DNA from: UBA8524 sp964215915
GTDB taxonomy: Bacteria; Bacteroidota; Bacteroidia; UBA8524
Assembly (NCBI GenBank): GCA_964215915.1
Contig: CAXPEB010000020.1
Coordinates: forward strand, 1 to 23,033
Length of the DNA: 23,033 nucleotides
Reading direction: 5' to 3'
The notes below the pieces were generated by a model that worked only from the letters and a program-made list of their open reading frames with translations, was not told where the DNA came from and did no database searches. The position numbers were made by a program, and so were the translations under genes. This document shows, one piece after another, positions 1 to 8,783 of the stretch. Each line of letters opens with the position of its first letter. The stretch's first letter is position 1.

Positions 1-568
1 CTTGTATGCCCATTTTTTACTTGTCTAAAAAATGGGCGAAAAAAGGACAGTTTTCCTGAAGGCGCCTTCCCGCCGCACCAGCCTCCCTCCGCAACAAAAG
101 CCTGGCCATCGCCGGAATCTTTTCTAGGACAGTATTCTGTTTAGAGAACCCCCGTTTTCAGGATAATGGGAACAGGCAACTCCCTGTTTCGTAAGAAAAG
201 ATTAAGGCGATTTGGCGCACAGGCTCCCACACGCTTTTGTTGCGGCGCGTGCTGCAGGAAAACGGCCAAACGGCAAAGAAGGATCTATCTCCTCAATATC
301 CGGCAAATTAATCCCCTCTCCTCTTAATTCCGGCAACGGGCCTCCGTTTGATTCGCCAGGCAGGAAGAAAGGGTGCTCCACTTCTGAATCCCCACAACTT
401 TTTGACTTGATCCGGCCTTTTGGTAAACACATGTTTTTTTATTGGAAACGAATAGTTAGGTTTAACCGTGATCAGAACCAGCCTGACTGTTGCGAATCTG
501 TTAAAAAGCCAGCAGCAACCGCTTAGAGGTAATTGTTTCTTACGTATGGAACAGGTAACCGTATTGTT
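1..568. other. Non-coding leader region with several hairpins
   Basis: I see no convincing gene here. The short open frames on both strands overlap each other, are low in complexity and have no recognisable domain. The stretch holds a perfect 12-bp stem (8-19 with 26-37, loop CTTGTC), a 12-bp palindrome GAAGGCGCCTTC at 58-69, an 8-bp stem with one G-U pair (169-176 with 183-190), and a 12-bp inverted pair CGCAACAAAAGC at 90-101 and 233-244. No TAnnTTTG box was found close to the following gene, so its promoter is not located. Confidence 0.6.
8..37. terminator. Perfect 12-bp stem-loop, possible terminator of an upstream gene
   Basis: GCCCATTTTTTA (8-19) and TAAAAAATGGGC (26-37) pair perfectly around a 6-nt loop. 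On the plus strand the stem is followed by GAAAAAAGG rather than a clean T tract, and the T/A runs are inside the stem. It could end transcription of a gene lying outside the left edge, but this is inferred from structure only. Confidence 0.4.
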
Positions 569-1705
569 ATGAGCCGACAAACTCTTATCCTGCTTACCCT
601 ACTCTTTTCCCTTGCCGCTTGTAATCATAAGGACAAAAAGAACTTCTCTGCGCCTCTGGTTTTGGACGATAGCTGGGAAGTAGCCGACCCCGTTGATGCC
701 GGTTTCAACAAACAGAGACTTGAAGAACTAATTGGAAAAATTTCAAGCGAAAATTCAAAGCTGAATAGCCTGGTTATTGCCCGGCATGGTAAACTGGTTG
801 TTGATGAATATTTCAATGGTTATTCGGCTGACAGTCTTCAAAAAATCTGGTCTATTACAAAGGCTATCACAGGAACCCTTGTTGGAATTGCGGCTGACAA
901 GGGACTACTTTCAGAAAAAGACAGCATTTACAAGTATCTCACAGACTACATTCCTGATCCAACTTCTTCCACAGGAGCAATCACCATTGAGCATTTAATG
1001 ACAATGACAAGTGGGTTTCAATGGGTTGAGTTGGGCGGGCCAAAATCTGCCGGGTATCAGCTCGTTTATTCCAATGATTGGATTGCATTCATCTTAAAAC
1101 AACCTCATACCCATGTTCCCGGAACAGTATTTAATTATTCCACCGGAAACACGCTGCTGTTAGCCCCAATAATCAAAAAGGCAACAGGACAGCAAGCCAA
1201 AGAGTTTGCCCATCTCAACTTGTTTCTTCCACTCGGTATTACAAATTATGAGTGGGACACTCAAAGCGAATTTTGGATCAAAACGCAAAGCGGAGAATTA
1301 CCCGGTGCAAAACAGCCGGCCGATATCGTCTATAAAAAACCCTTTTCGGATTTTACAAATACGGGCTCGGGTTTACGAATGCGACCAAGGGATTTATGCA
1401 AAATCGGGCAGCTTTATCTTAATAAAGGCAAATGGGATGGAGAACAAATTGTAAGCGAAAAATGGATTACTAAATCTACGCAATCTCATTTTGGCAATTC
1501 AGACTACGGATACCATTGGAAACTAATGAACGTTCAACAAAGACCTTGCTTCTATGCAACAGGGTTCGGGCTTCAAAGAGTTTTTGTTTTTCCCACTCTT
1601 GACCTGGTTGTTTTAATGACGCAGCATCATTATGAAACAATGCCGCAAGGAGAAAAATGGACGAACCGGTTTTTGACCCAATTATCGGAAGCAATGGAAA
1701 AATAA
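569..1705 (+). CDS. Serine hydrolase lipoprotein, beta-lactamase/PBP-like family
   Basis: A 378-residue protein of the serine beta-lactamase-like family (Pfam Beta-lactamase, class C/esterase/DD-peptidase group). I start it at ATG 569 because that places a short SPII signal peptide first (MSRQTLILLTLLFSLAAC), with lipidated Cys18; the upstream ATG at 533 would add an unlikely polar extension. The SxxK nucleophile motif SITK lies at about residues 95-98, within KIWSITKAITG. The second motif is the Y-S-x-G-N type (YSTGN), as in class C-like enzymes. The usual third H/K-T-G triad appears as TGFGLQ before the last strands (FVFPTLDLVVLMTQ). Length fits a single catalytic domain without accessory parts. 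Substrate is not predictable: family members include peptidases, esterases and beta-lactamases. It is probably anchored in a membrane facing the periplasm or surface. It stands alone on this strand, convergent with the propeller cluster. Confidence 0.9.
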   Translation: MSRQTLILLTLLFSLAACNHKDKKNFSAPLVLDDSWEVADPVDAGFNKQRLEELIGKISSENSKLNSLVIARHGKLVVDEYFNGYSADSLQKIWSITKAITGTLVGIAADKGLLSEKDSIYKYLTDYIPDPTSSTGAITIEHLMTMTSGFQWVELGGPKSAGYQLVYSNDWIAFILKQPHTHVPGTVFNYSTGNTLLLAPIIKKATGQQAKEFAHLNLFLPLGITNYEWDTQSEFWIKTQSGELPGAKQPADIVYKKPFSDFTNTGSGLRMRPRDLCKIGQLYLNKGKWDGEQIVSEKWITKSTQSHFGNSDYGYHWKLMNVQQRPCFYATGFGLQRVFVFPTLDLVVLMTQHHYETMPQGEKWTNRFLTQLSEAMEK

Positions 1706-1743
1706 GGGAAACTGCTACGATCCTTGCACGAGAACAGTTTCCC
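1706..1743. terminator. Inverted repeat between convergent genes
   Basis: GGGAAACTG (1706-1714) begins at the base after the TAA of the serine hydrolase and pairs perfectly with CAGTTTCCC (1735-1743) across a 20-nt loop. It sits in the 58-bp gap between two convergent genes and could end transcription from both sides. There is no T tract, so an intrinsic terminator is only a moderate call. Confidence 0.45.
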
Positions 1744-1763
1744 TGAAATCCTGACCAAGCTAA

Positions 1764-4700
1764 TCAATCGCGAATCACGCTGTAGCTCCGTGAGGCCTTT
1801 TCCAGCTTCAGGAAATAGACCCCTCGACTTAAACCCAGCAGCCCGATGTTTCCCTTACCTGCTTCCAGTTGCAGGATTCCGGTTCCAACTGCATTTCCTT
1901 CCGGATCATACAGGGTATAGGCGCTGCTTTCCCAATCCAGGTTGTGGCCCTGTATCCATACCTTCTCCCCGTTGCTACCAACCTGGAGCTCCGCGGTCTT
2001 TGTCTGTTCTTTTATCCCGTTAACCGTTCCTGCTTTTTTCTTCAATACCAGGAACAGCACTCCTTCGGCTTGCGCGCCTATGGTATAGCTTAAAGTATCC
2101 CCGGCGTGCACCGCCCTAAAGCTGCCATCCCGAATATCCTTTAGAAACACCTCCCATTCTTCCGGAAGCTCGCTCAGGTTTGGAACAAAGCGAATCACTT
2201 CTCCCCGTGGATTTTTTACGCTTAGCGCTAACTCTCCCGAATCCAGGTTTTCAGGCAACCCTTTGATGCTTAATGGCCCTTCTGATTCCTTGTACAGATA
2301 CAGAGAAGGAACTTTTGCATCCATACTGAACATCTTGTACGCATCGGTGGCTTCGCTAAAATTCAGCTTCCCTTCCGGGTGCAGATAAACCACTACCTGA
2401 TCCCAGCCATTTTGAGCATCCAGAACATTCAATCGCAAAATCGGGTAGTTCTTTTTCATGTAGGTGCCAACACCTGTCATATCGGTAGTACGCAACGCAT
2501 TTGTAAGCACAAGGGTATCATCGGTGGACGCTTTTACCCAGAATGCCTGATAGGGACTCAATACCGATTTACTGCTTATGGAAGCCCCATTGTTGTACCC
2601 GATCATGGACACCCCCGTACTACATATTCCTACGAATTGGTTCGTCCCTCCGCTAATATCCCAAACATGAATTGCCTTGTAAGAAGGGAAGCCCGTGGCG
2701 TTGAACAAAAGGTTAACATCAAGGTTTGAAGCGTAGGGGTTCGGGATCAGGTTCCAGCCGGTTTTATCCGAAGATCCTCCCCCGTTCGGGTCATCACTGG
2801 CAAACAAAGCATATTGCCTGGTTCCTGTTTCATAGGTGCCGCTTACGTACCACTCTTGCGAGAGGTCGTGGAGTCCCGCATTATTGTTGCTCCCGAACAG
2901 GACATACGCCTTGGACTGGTCGTTGGTGGCCGTATTGGCTGCTACCCAGCCAACGGCGGTATTTCCGGAACTTCTGCCTGCATCCCAGTAGTAGATATTT
3001 CTTTCATTAGCGGTTGGGTGAGAGGAGCCAAGGAGACCAACACCTAGCAGATTTCCGATATTGGTGGCCACCGGAATCCCTATTTGACGCCATCCTTCAT
3101 CTGTGTTTGCCAATGCCTTTTGAACCACAATGTTCCCGCTTATTCCTCCGGCCCCGGAGGGTGAAATCTGACCATAATTCATACTGTCGGTCGCGGTAAG
3201 TACCAGCCGTCCGTTGACAGAAAGGGTCCCGGTGCTGAGGGACAGTACTCCGCTTATTTTCAGGCTGTCGGTTATGGAAACACGGGAGGCATCACCCAGG
3301 GTGATATTGGCTACCGTTCCCGTTCCCTGAATAGCATGATCTGTGTTAGCATCCAGGATAAGGGAGCCCGACCCGGCAAAGTTCCCGGAGTTAACCAAAT
3401 CTCCTTTAACGGTGAAGGATTCACCTCCGTTCAGCGTCACATTGGCTGTTTCATTCACAATCAAATTATGCACAGTCGCGCCATCAGGAAGGGTAACAGA
3501 AGAGCTTCCGGGAATGACCAGGTCCATTTCCCCGGTGGTAGTGTCTGGCGTCTGGGGAATCCAGGTTCCCGAAGCATAAAACAAGTTGACCTTGTATACG
3601 TAGCTCGCTCCGGCATTGGAAACCAAAGAACCCCCATTTGAATCGTAGCTCTGATTGCTGACACCTACTACCACATTGCTTGCATCCAGGCTTACATGAT
3701 ACCCGAAAATATTCGAGGCAAGCCTTCCGTTGGTTCCACTCCCCGCCAGTTTTTTGTGCAAGCCCCAGTTATCTGTTCCTCCTTTGTTCCTGAAATAGAC
3801 GTAGGCAGCCCCGGCATTGGAAAGGTAATTCGCTCCGTTATCGTCGTAGTCCTGAGACGAAGCTCCGACCAGAATCAGGTCTCCGGATACAGCGACAGAA
3901 ACGCCAAATTCATCACTGGCATTTCTACCATTAGTGCCTTCGCCCGTTAGCTTTTTTACAAAACCCCAGTTGTCCGCACCCCCCTGGTCTTTATGGAAAA
4001 TGTACGCTGCTCCGGCATTTGCCAATGAGTTTGCTCCGGAAGTATCCAGGTCATGATAATAGGCGCCTACCACAATGATGTCTCCTGATACTGAAACAGC
4101 GTTTCCGAAACGGTCTTCCGCCACCCTGCCTCCGGAACCTGAGGCAACCAGCTTTTTTACGTGCCCCCAATTATTTGTCCCTCCCTGGTTGCGGTAGAAT
4201 ACATACGCCGCGCCGGCATTTGAGAGGTTATTGCCTCCTGTTGCGTCGTAATCCTGCAAGTATGCACCAACCACCAGGGTCTCACCGTTTACTGAAACGC
4301 ATCTTCCGAAATAATCGCCAAACACTCGGCCGTTTGTTCCTTCACCGGTAACTTTTTTCACCAAGCCCCAGTTGTCTGACCCTCCCTGATCCCGGTGAAA
4401 GATAAAGGCTGCACCGGAGGCACCTACTGAATTAGCCCCGACAGAGTCCCAGCGCTGGTTCGGAGCCCCAATCACAATGACCTCTCCCGAAATAGAAACG
4501 CTGAACCCAAATGAATTGCCGGCCTCTCTGCCATTGGTGCCGCTTCCAACCAATTTTTTTACCAGACCCCAATTGTCCGTACCACCCTGATCCTTATAGT
4601 AGACATAGGCCGCTCCCGCACCGCTCATTAGGTTAGCCCCGCTAGCATCGTAGTCCTGATAGATCGCCCCTACCACAATGATTTCTCCCGAAACGGCAAC

Positions 4701-5120
4701 CGACCAGCCAAAATTATCGCTACTAATTCTTCCGTTTGTCCCACCTCCGGCTAATTTTTTTACCAGACCCCAGTTGTTTGCGCCTCCCTGGTCTTTATAA
4801 TAAATGTATACCGCGCCTGCATCACTCACATAATTGTTCCCCAAAGAATCGTAATCCTGACCATAAGCCCCCGCTACCATGATATTTCCTGAAACAGCCA
4901 CGGCCCTCCCGGTGCCATCTCCCGACATTCTTCCGTTGGTGCCACCACCGACAGCCCGCTTAACCAGATCCAACTCACTCTGTGCAGAAACGGTTTGCGT
5001 AAGAAACAGGATACTTAAAAAAAGAATCGTGTACGCCCAATTGAAAACTATCGGTTTTGAATGCGCATAACCATATGCGTTTGACTCCCGATTTTGGTTA
5101 AAAAATATACCTTGTATCAT
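1764..5120 (-). CDS. T9SS-secreted seven-bladed FG-GAP propeller protein (copy 1)
   Basis: A 1118-residue secreted protein. After a long N-region, a hydrophobic segment (about 29-46) ends in VSAQ, a likely signal peptidase site. Seven tandem ~68-residue blades (about 56-512) follow the FG-GAP_2 pattern: GTNGR, FGxSVxxSG, (V/I)VGA, a DYDxxGxN loop resembling an integrin-type calcium loop, GAAYVYYKDQGG and NWGLVKK. A beta-helix-like S/T/G-rich stretch (about 513-670) leads to GWRQIG (676), GWNLIPNPY, IHVWD and YQAFWVK (about 857). A T9SS type A sorting domain (about 1042-1118) ends in RGVYFLKLEKASRSYSVIRD. No catalytic residues are evident, so an adhesive or binding role at the cell surface is an inference. 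It is the last gene of the minus-strand cluster and has its own phased-repeat upstream region. Its C-terminal half is closest to that of the SBBP protein, not to the other FG-GAP proteins. Confidence 0.9.
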   Translation of the reverse strand: MIQGIFFNQNRESNAYGYAHSKPIVFNWAYTILFLSILFLTQTVSAQSELDLVKRAVGGGTNGRMSGDGTGRAVAVSGNIMVAGAYGQDYDSLGNNYVSDAGAVYIYYKDQGGANNWGLVKKLAGGGTNGRISSDNFGWSVAVSGEIIVVGAIYQDYDASGANLMSGAGAAYVYYKDQGGTDNWGLVKKLVGSGTNGREAGNSFGFSVSISGEVIVIGAPNQRWDSVGANSVGASGAAFIFHRDQGGSDNWGLVKKVTGEGTNGRVFGDYFGRCVSVNGETLVVGAYLQDYDATGGNNLSNAGAAYVFYRNQGGTNNWGHVKKLVASGSGGRVAEDRFGNAVSVSGDIIVVGAYYHDLDTSGANSLANAGAAYIFHKDQGGADNWGFVKKLTGEGTNGRNASDEFGVSVAVSGDLILVGASSQDYDDNGANYLSNAGAAYVYFRNKGGTDNWGLHKKLAGSGTNGRLASNIFGYHVSLDASNVVVGVSNQSYDSNGGSLVSNAGASYVYKVNLFYASGTWIPQTPDTTTGEMDLVIPGSSSVTLPDGATVHNLIVNETANVTLNGGESFTVKGDLVNSGNFAGSGSLILDANTDHAIQGTGTVANITLGDASRVSITDSLKISGVLSLSTGTLSVNGRLVLTATDSMNYGQISPSGAGGISGNIVVQKALANTDEGWRQIGIPVATNIGNLLGVGLLGSSHPTANERNIYYWDAGRSSGNTAVGWVAANTATNDQSKAYVLFGSNNNAGLHDLSQEWYVSGTYETGTRQYALFASDDPNGGGSSDKTGWNLIPNPYASNLDVNLLFNATGFPSYKAIHVWDISGGTNQFVGICSTGVSMIGYNNGASISSKSVLSPYQAFWVKASTDDTLVLTNALRTTDMTGVGTYMKKNYPILRLNVLDAQNGWDQVVVYLHPEGKLNFSEATDAYKMFSMDAKVPSLYLYKESEGPLSIKGLPENLDSGELALSVKNPRGEVIRFVPNLSELPEEWEVFLKDIRDGSFRAVHAGDTLSYTIGAQAEGVLFLVLKKKAGTVNGIKEQTKTAELQVGSNGEKVWIQGHNLDWESSAYTLYDPEGNAVGTGILQLEAGKGNIGLLGLSRGVYFLKLEKASRSYSVIRD
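3585..4955 (-). repeat. Seven FG-GAP-like blades of copy 1
   Basis: Seven in-frame repeats of roughly 200 bp, each encoding one blade. The most constant codons are those for NWGxVKKL and GTNGR at blade boundaries. Blade 7 keeps SYDSNGG but lacks the NWG end, as expected where the propeller closes. Confidence 0.85.
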
Positions 5121-5161
5121 TTTCTATTTACATTAGGTTGATTCAAACAAAGAGCTTGTTT

Positions 5162-5178
5162 CGGAAGTATTCCAGGGG
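5162..5178 (-). promoter_or_regulatory. Promoter-region box shared with the SBBP gene
   Basis: Read on the minus strand this is CCCCTGGAATACTTCCG, 42 bp upstream of the ATG at 5120. The SBBP gene has TCCTTGAAATACCTCCG 39 bp upstream of its ATG, with 13 of 17 bases identical. The first ten bases recur at 9202-9211. The constant distance suggests a core promoter or regulator site. The canonical TAnnTTTG box is not seen here. Confidence 0.45.
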
Positions 5179-5187
5179 ACGGATATT

Positions 5188-5235
5188 ATCTTAGGTTTTT
5201 CTTATTTGTTCCTATATGATTCTTAGATTTTCTTA
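5188..5235 (-). promoter_or_regulatory. Phased TAAGAA array upstream of copy 1
   Basis: On the minus strand the hexamer TAAGAA or a close variant occurs five times, at plus positions 5230-5235, 5220-5225, 5209-5214 (TAGGAA), 5199-5204 and 5188-5193 (TAAGAT). Start-to-start spacing is 10, 11, 10 and 11 bp, so all units face the same side of the helix. It lies 68-115 bp upstream of the ATG, as expected for an activator array. A four-unit copy is present at 9233-9269. Confidence 0.6.
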
Positions 5236-5321
5236 TAGAAAAGAAACCTGCCAACAGTGCTTTTCGCGTTAACGGAACATCCATAACCTCAATGGACTCT
5301 CCTGAAACCGGAAGAACAAGC

Positions 5322-8300
5322 CTAGTATTTGGAAATCGTATGGGATTTCTCGCTGGCATCGATCTGCAAAAGGTATACTCCCCTTTCAAGCCCCATAAGG
5401 GAAATCATGCCTTTTCCATGGCTCAACACGAGGGTTCCCTGCAAAACGTTTCTGCCAGAAAGGTCATAAAGCCGGTACGCGCTGCGCTCCCAACTCAGGT
5501 GCTTTCCGGCTATCCATACCCTTGTCCCGTCGCTACCTACTTCCAGCTGGCCGGTTACCGCCGCTTCTTTTACTCCTGTGCCCGGGCCCTGTTTCTTCTT
5601 CAATACCAGGAACAACTCCCCTTCCGATCCCTTGCCCGGATCGCTGGTTATGGTATCTCCGGCTTGTAGCGCCTTCGTACTGCCGTCTCGTGTGTCTTTC
5701 AGGTACACTTCCCACTCTTGCGGTAGTGTGCTTAAATCAGGGGTTAGACGGATTGTTCCTCCCTGGGGGTTCTGTATCGATAAGGGTAATTCCATTGAAT
5801 CGAGGGCTTCGGGAAGCGCCTTGATGCTCAACGGGCTGCCGGATTGGGTGTATAGATAAAGTGAAGGAACTTCTCCGTTCAAACTAAATAGCTTGTACGC
5901 GTCCGTGGCCTCGTTGAACTCTTTTTGGCCTTCCGCATGGAAGTAAACCACCACCTGATCGCGGTGATCGTTTTCGTCTGTAAGCGTCAGCCGCAGGGTG
6001 GGGTAGCTCTTCTTCATAAACACCCCGGCGCCTGTCATGCTTGTCGTGCGCATCCCATCTGTAAGGGTCAGCGTTTGGTTCGCGCTCGTTTTTACCCAAA
6101 AGGCCTGGTATGGCTGAAGGATCGTTGCCGAGGAGGTACCGCCGCTGTTGTTGTACGTGTTGACCGATACACCCGTGCTGCAGATACCCACATACTGACC
6201 GTTGACCGCATCCCATACGTGGATCGCTTTGTAGGTGGGAAAACCACTTGCCCCCCAGAGCTGGCTCACATCCAGGTTAGTCGCATACGGGTTGGGTATC
6301 AGGTTCCAGCCTGTTTTGTCTGATGAACCGCCGCCGTTAGGATCGTCACTGGCTACCAGGGTGAAGGTTTGGTTACCCGTAACCAGGCTGCCGCTGATCC
6401 TCCATGTACTTGTGAGGCTATGAAGCGCTCCGTTCGAATTGCTTCCATAAACCACATAGGCCTTACCATTGCCATCCGTAGCGGTAGTCGCTGTCACCCA
6501 GCCTGTCGCATTATTGCCACTGCTTACCGTGGCATCCCAGTAATAGATATTCCGTTGGTTTGCCGTGCCGTGTGCCGTGCCCAACAGGTTTATCCCTGTC
6601 AGGTTGCCGATTGTGGTATTCACCGGAATTCCTATCTGGCGCCAGCCTGCGTTGGTATTGCTCAGCGACTTTTCCATCGCAACGGCCCCGCTCATGCTGC
6701 CCGTACCGGTAGCGGAGATCTGGCCGTACGAAGTAACCCCACTGCTTGTTAATACCAGCTTTCCGTTGGTTGTTAAGGTGCCTGAGGTCAAGGTTAACAA
6801 CCCGGTAATCTTCAGACTGTCTGAGAGGCTGGCTCCCAGGCTATTGTCAAGAGCAAGATTGGATATACTCAAAGAACCTTCGGTGCTTTGTGCTGAACTG
6901 CCTTTGAGCATTAGCGTTCCCGGGCAGTTAAAGGATCCATCATTAAGAAAATCCCCAAAGACTTTCAGCGTATCGCTACCGGATAGGGTAAGGGAGGCCC
7001 CTGAAGAAATCAACAGGTTTTTTACCTCGGTTCCATTGGCTAGTGAAGGGCTTCCGTTGAGAATATGGCAATTGAACTCGCCGGTGTTCGGCCCGGGAAC
7101 GACTAAGCCCCAGGACCCGGAATTGTAGATGGCATTAATACCGAATGCGTATGCTGCTCCGGCATAGCTGACATAATTTGCTCCGGCGGAATCATAGTCC
7201 TGACCCCGTGCTCCGATTATTAAAGTTCCCCCTGAAACCGCTGCGGAATAACCGAAATAGTCAAAAGCCAAACGCCCATTGCTACCCGCACTGGCTCCTG
7301 TAAGTTTTTTGACAAAGCCCCAATTATCCGTGCCGCCCTGATTGCGGTAAAACAGGTAAGCAGCGCCTGCACTTGACAAAGCATTACCTCCGACAGAATC
7401 ATAGCTGTTGTAAGGGCTACTTACCAGCAACACATTCCCGGAAACAGACAAGGCATATCCAAAGTTATCGGCGATTACCCGGCCATTAGTTCCTGCACTG
7501 GCACCGGTGAGCTTTTTCACAAAACCCCAGTTATCCGCGCCGCCCTGATTACGGTGAAACACATAGGCGGCGCCCGTTCCAAAAATGTAATTATTCCCAT
7601 CGGAATCGTACCCGTTCTGAAGAGCCCCGGCGACCAGAACATCACCTGAAACGGAAACTGTTTTTCCGAAATTGTCATTTGTCATTCGCCCATTGCTACC
7701 CGCACTGGCTCCGGTAAGTTTTTTGACAAAGCCCCAATTGTCCGTGCCTCCCTGGTTGCGATAAAACACATAGGCGGCTCCGGCTCCTGACAGGTTATTT
7801 GAGCCCACTGAATCATAATCCTGCAAAAAAGAACCAACGGTCAGGACATTGTTTGATACGGAAACCGAGACACCGAACTGATCGTCGGCCAAACGCCCAT
7901 TACTGCCCGCGCTACTTCCGATAAGCTTTTTCATAAAGCCCCAGTTATCTGCTCCACCCTGATTTCGGTGAAACACATAAGCGGCTCCTGCATCTTTCAG
8001 TGAGTCTGACCCTAAGGAGTCAAAATCATGTAATCTTGCTCCCACAACCAGAACATCCCCGGAAACCGAAACAGAATAACCGAATTCATCTTTGGTTACT
8101 CTACCGTTTGTCCCCGCACTGCTGCCGGTAAGTTTTTTAACGAAGCCCCAATTGTCCGTGCCGCCCTGGTGCCGGTAATAGATATACACGGCTCCTGCTT
8201 CACTAACCGGGTTACTTCCCGAGGAATCATATTTATGGGTGGGCGCCCCCACAACCACAACATCTCCTGAAATTGAAAGCGATTGACCAAACAAGTCACT

Positions 8301-8660
8301 GATCTCCCGGCCATGGGTGCCAGCGCCATTGCCTGTTAACTTCTTTACAAAACCCCAGCTATTCGTTCCCCCGCTGGTACGCTGAAAGATAAAAACGGCT
8401 CCCGCTGCGGATTTCAGGTTATGCCCTGCTGAATCAAAGTCCTGAAAATTGGCTCCCGCCACCAATACATCTCCGGATACGGAAACCGACCATCCGAAAT
8501 AATCGCTGGCTACTCTCCCATTGGAATCTGCCCCCGCCAGCTTCTTGAACAATTCTATTTCATTCTGGCCTTTTGCCCCGAAAACAAATAACACCAGACA
8601 TCCTACCGTGTATAGGACACGAGGCCAGATGGCAACCTTCAAAAAAACGATACTCTTCAT
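5322..8660 (-). CDS. T9SS-secreted seven-bladed FG-GAP propeller protein (copy 2)
   Basis: A 1112-residue paralogue of the preceding family. The N-terminus (MKSIVFLKVAIWPRV, hydrophobic core to FGAKGQ) is a Sec signal peptide ending near residue 31. Seven FG-GAP_2-like blades span about 41-509; this copy often has the longer blade joint TGASAG(S/T)NGR. The beta-helix-like stretch covers about 510-665, GWRQIG is at about 671, YQAFWVK near 850, and the T9SS type A domain runs about 1035-1112, ending SHTISKY. The C-terminal half belongs to the subgroup with YVGICSTGVSVNTYNN and DENDHRDQVVVYFH, shared with the two most upstream cluster genes. The start at ATG 8660 directly precedes the signal peptide. 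It lies 123 bp downstream of the small PID-CTERM-like gene, close enough for co-transcription, and no phased array precedes it. Surface display is inferred from the sorting domain; the ligand is unknown. Confidence 0.9.
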   Translation of the reverse strand: MKSIVFLKVAIWPRVLYTVGCLVLFVFGAKGQNEIELFKKLAGADSNGRVASDYFGWSVSVSGDVLVAGANFQDFDSAGHNLKSAAGAVFIFQRTSGGTNSWGFVKKLTGNGAGTHGREISDLFGQSLSISGDVVVVGAPTHKYDSSGSNPVSEAGAVYIYYRHQGGTDNWGFVKKLTGSSAGTNGRVTKDEFGYSVSVSGDVLVVGARLHDFDSLGSDSLKDAGAAYVFHRNQGGADNWGFMKKLIGSSAGSNGRLADDQFGVSVSVSNNVLTVGSFLQDYDSVGSNNLSGAGAAYVFYRNQGGTDNWGFVKKLTGASAGSNGRMTNDNFGKTVSVSGDVLVAGALQNGYDSDGNNYIFGTGAAYVFHRNQGGADNWGFVKKLTGASAGTNGRVIADNFGYALSVSGNVLLVSSPYNSYDSVGGNALSSAGAAYLFYRNQGGTDNWGFVKKLTGASAGSNGRLAFDYFGYSAAVSGGTLIIGARGQDYDSAGANYVSYAGAAYAFGINAIYNSGSWGLVVPGPNTGEFNCHILNGSPSLANGTEVKNLLISSGASLTLSGSDTLKVFGDFLNDGSFNCPGTLMLKGSSAQSTEGSLSISNLALDNSLGASLSDSLKITGLLTLTSGTLTTNGKLVLTSSGVTSYGQISATGTGSMSGAVAMEKSLSNTNAGWRQIGIPVNTTIGNLTGINLLGTAHGTANQRNIYYWDATVSSGNNATGWVTATTATDGNGKAYVVYGSNSNGALHSLTSTWRISGSLVTGNQTFTLVASDDPNGGGSSDKTGWNLIPNPYATNLDVSQLWGASGFPTYKAIHVWDAVNGQYVGICSTGVSVNTYNNSGGTSSATILQPYQAFWVKTSANQTLTLTDGMRTTSMTGAGVFMKKSYPTLRLTLTDENDHRDQVVVYFHAEGQKEFNEATDAYKLFSLNGEVPSLYLYTQSGSPLSIKALPEALDSMELPLSIQNPQGGTIRLTPDLSTLPQEWEVYLKDTRDGSTKALQAGDTITSDPGKGSEGELFLVLKKKQGPGTGVKEAAVTGQLEVGSDGTRVWIAGKHLSWERSAYRLYDLSGRNVLQGTLVLSHGKGMISLMGLERGVYLLQIDASEKSHTISKY
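7134..8540 (-). repeat. Seven FG-GAP-like blades of copy 2
   Basis: Seven in-frame blade repeats. Blades 5, 6 and 7 are especially alike at their junctions (NWGFVKKLTGASAG repeated), suggesting recent blade duplication or conversion inside this gene. Loop motifs DYDSVGSN, DFDSLGSD and YDSAGAN keep the calcium-loop-like spacing. Confidence 0.85.
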
Positions 8661-8728
8661 TACTGGTCAGTTAATCTTCTGTTCTAGCGGGGTTCTGCGG
8701 GGGATCGACCTTATTTTGACTCTAACTG

Positions 8729-8782
8729 CTCCCTGAGACAACCTCTGTCTCTTTTTTTAATTCCCGACAGGGCGACAGGGAG
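8729..8782. terminator. Nested hairpins in the gap before the PID-CTERM-like gene
   Basis: CTCCCTG (8729-8735) pairs with CAGGGAG (8776-8782), and a smaller stem GAGACA/TGTCTC (8735-8740 with 8746-8751) is followed by seven T residues on the plus strand. The T tract faces plus-strand transcription although both neighbours are on the minus strand, so it may stop antisense transcription or be chance. The outer stem starts just past the stop codon of the small gene. Confidence 0.3.
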
Positions 8783-8783
8783 T

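Noticed and set aside
212..526. Open frames on both strands in the left leader
   Set aside because: They overlap each other, show no recognisable family, and no promoter or start signal supports either strand.
3585..4955. Regular ~200-bp repeats considered as a CRISPR-like or satellite array
   Set aside because: Repeats keep the reading frame, vary at third positions and encode propeller blades; there are no short identical repeats with unique spacers.
6565..7128. A 187-codon plus-strand open frame inside FG-GAP copy 2
   Set aside because: It is antisense to a well-supported coding region. Similar shorter frames appear at the same place in the paralogues, as expected for shadows of a conserved gene.
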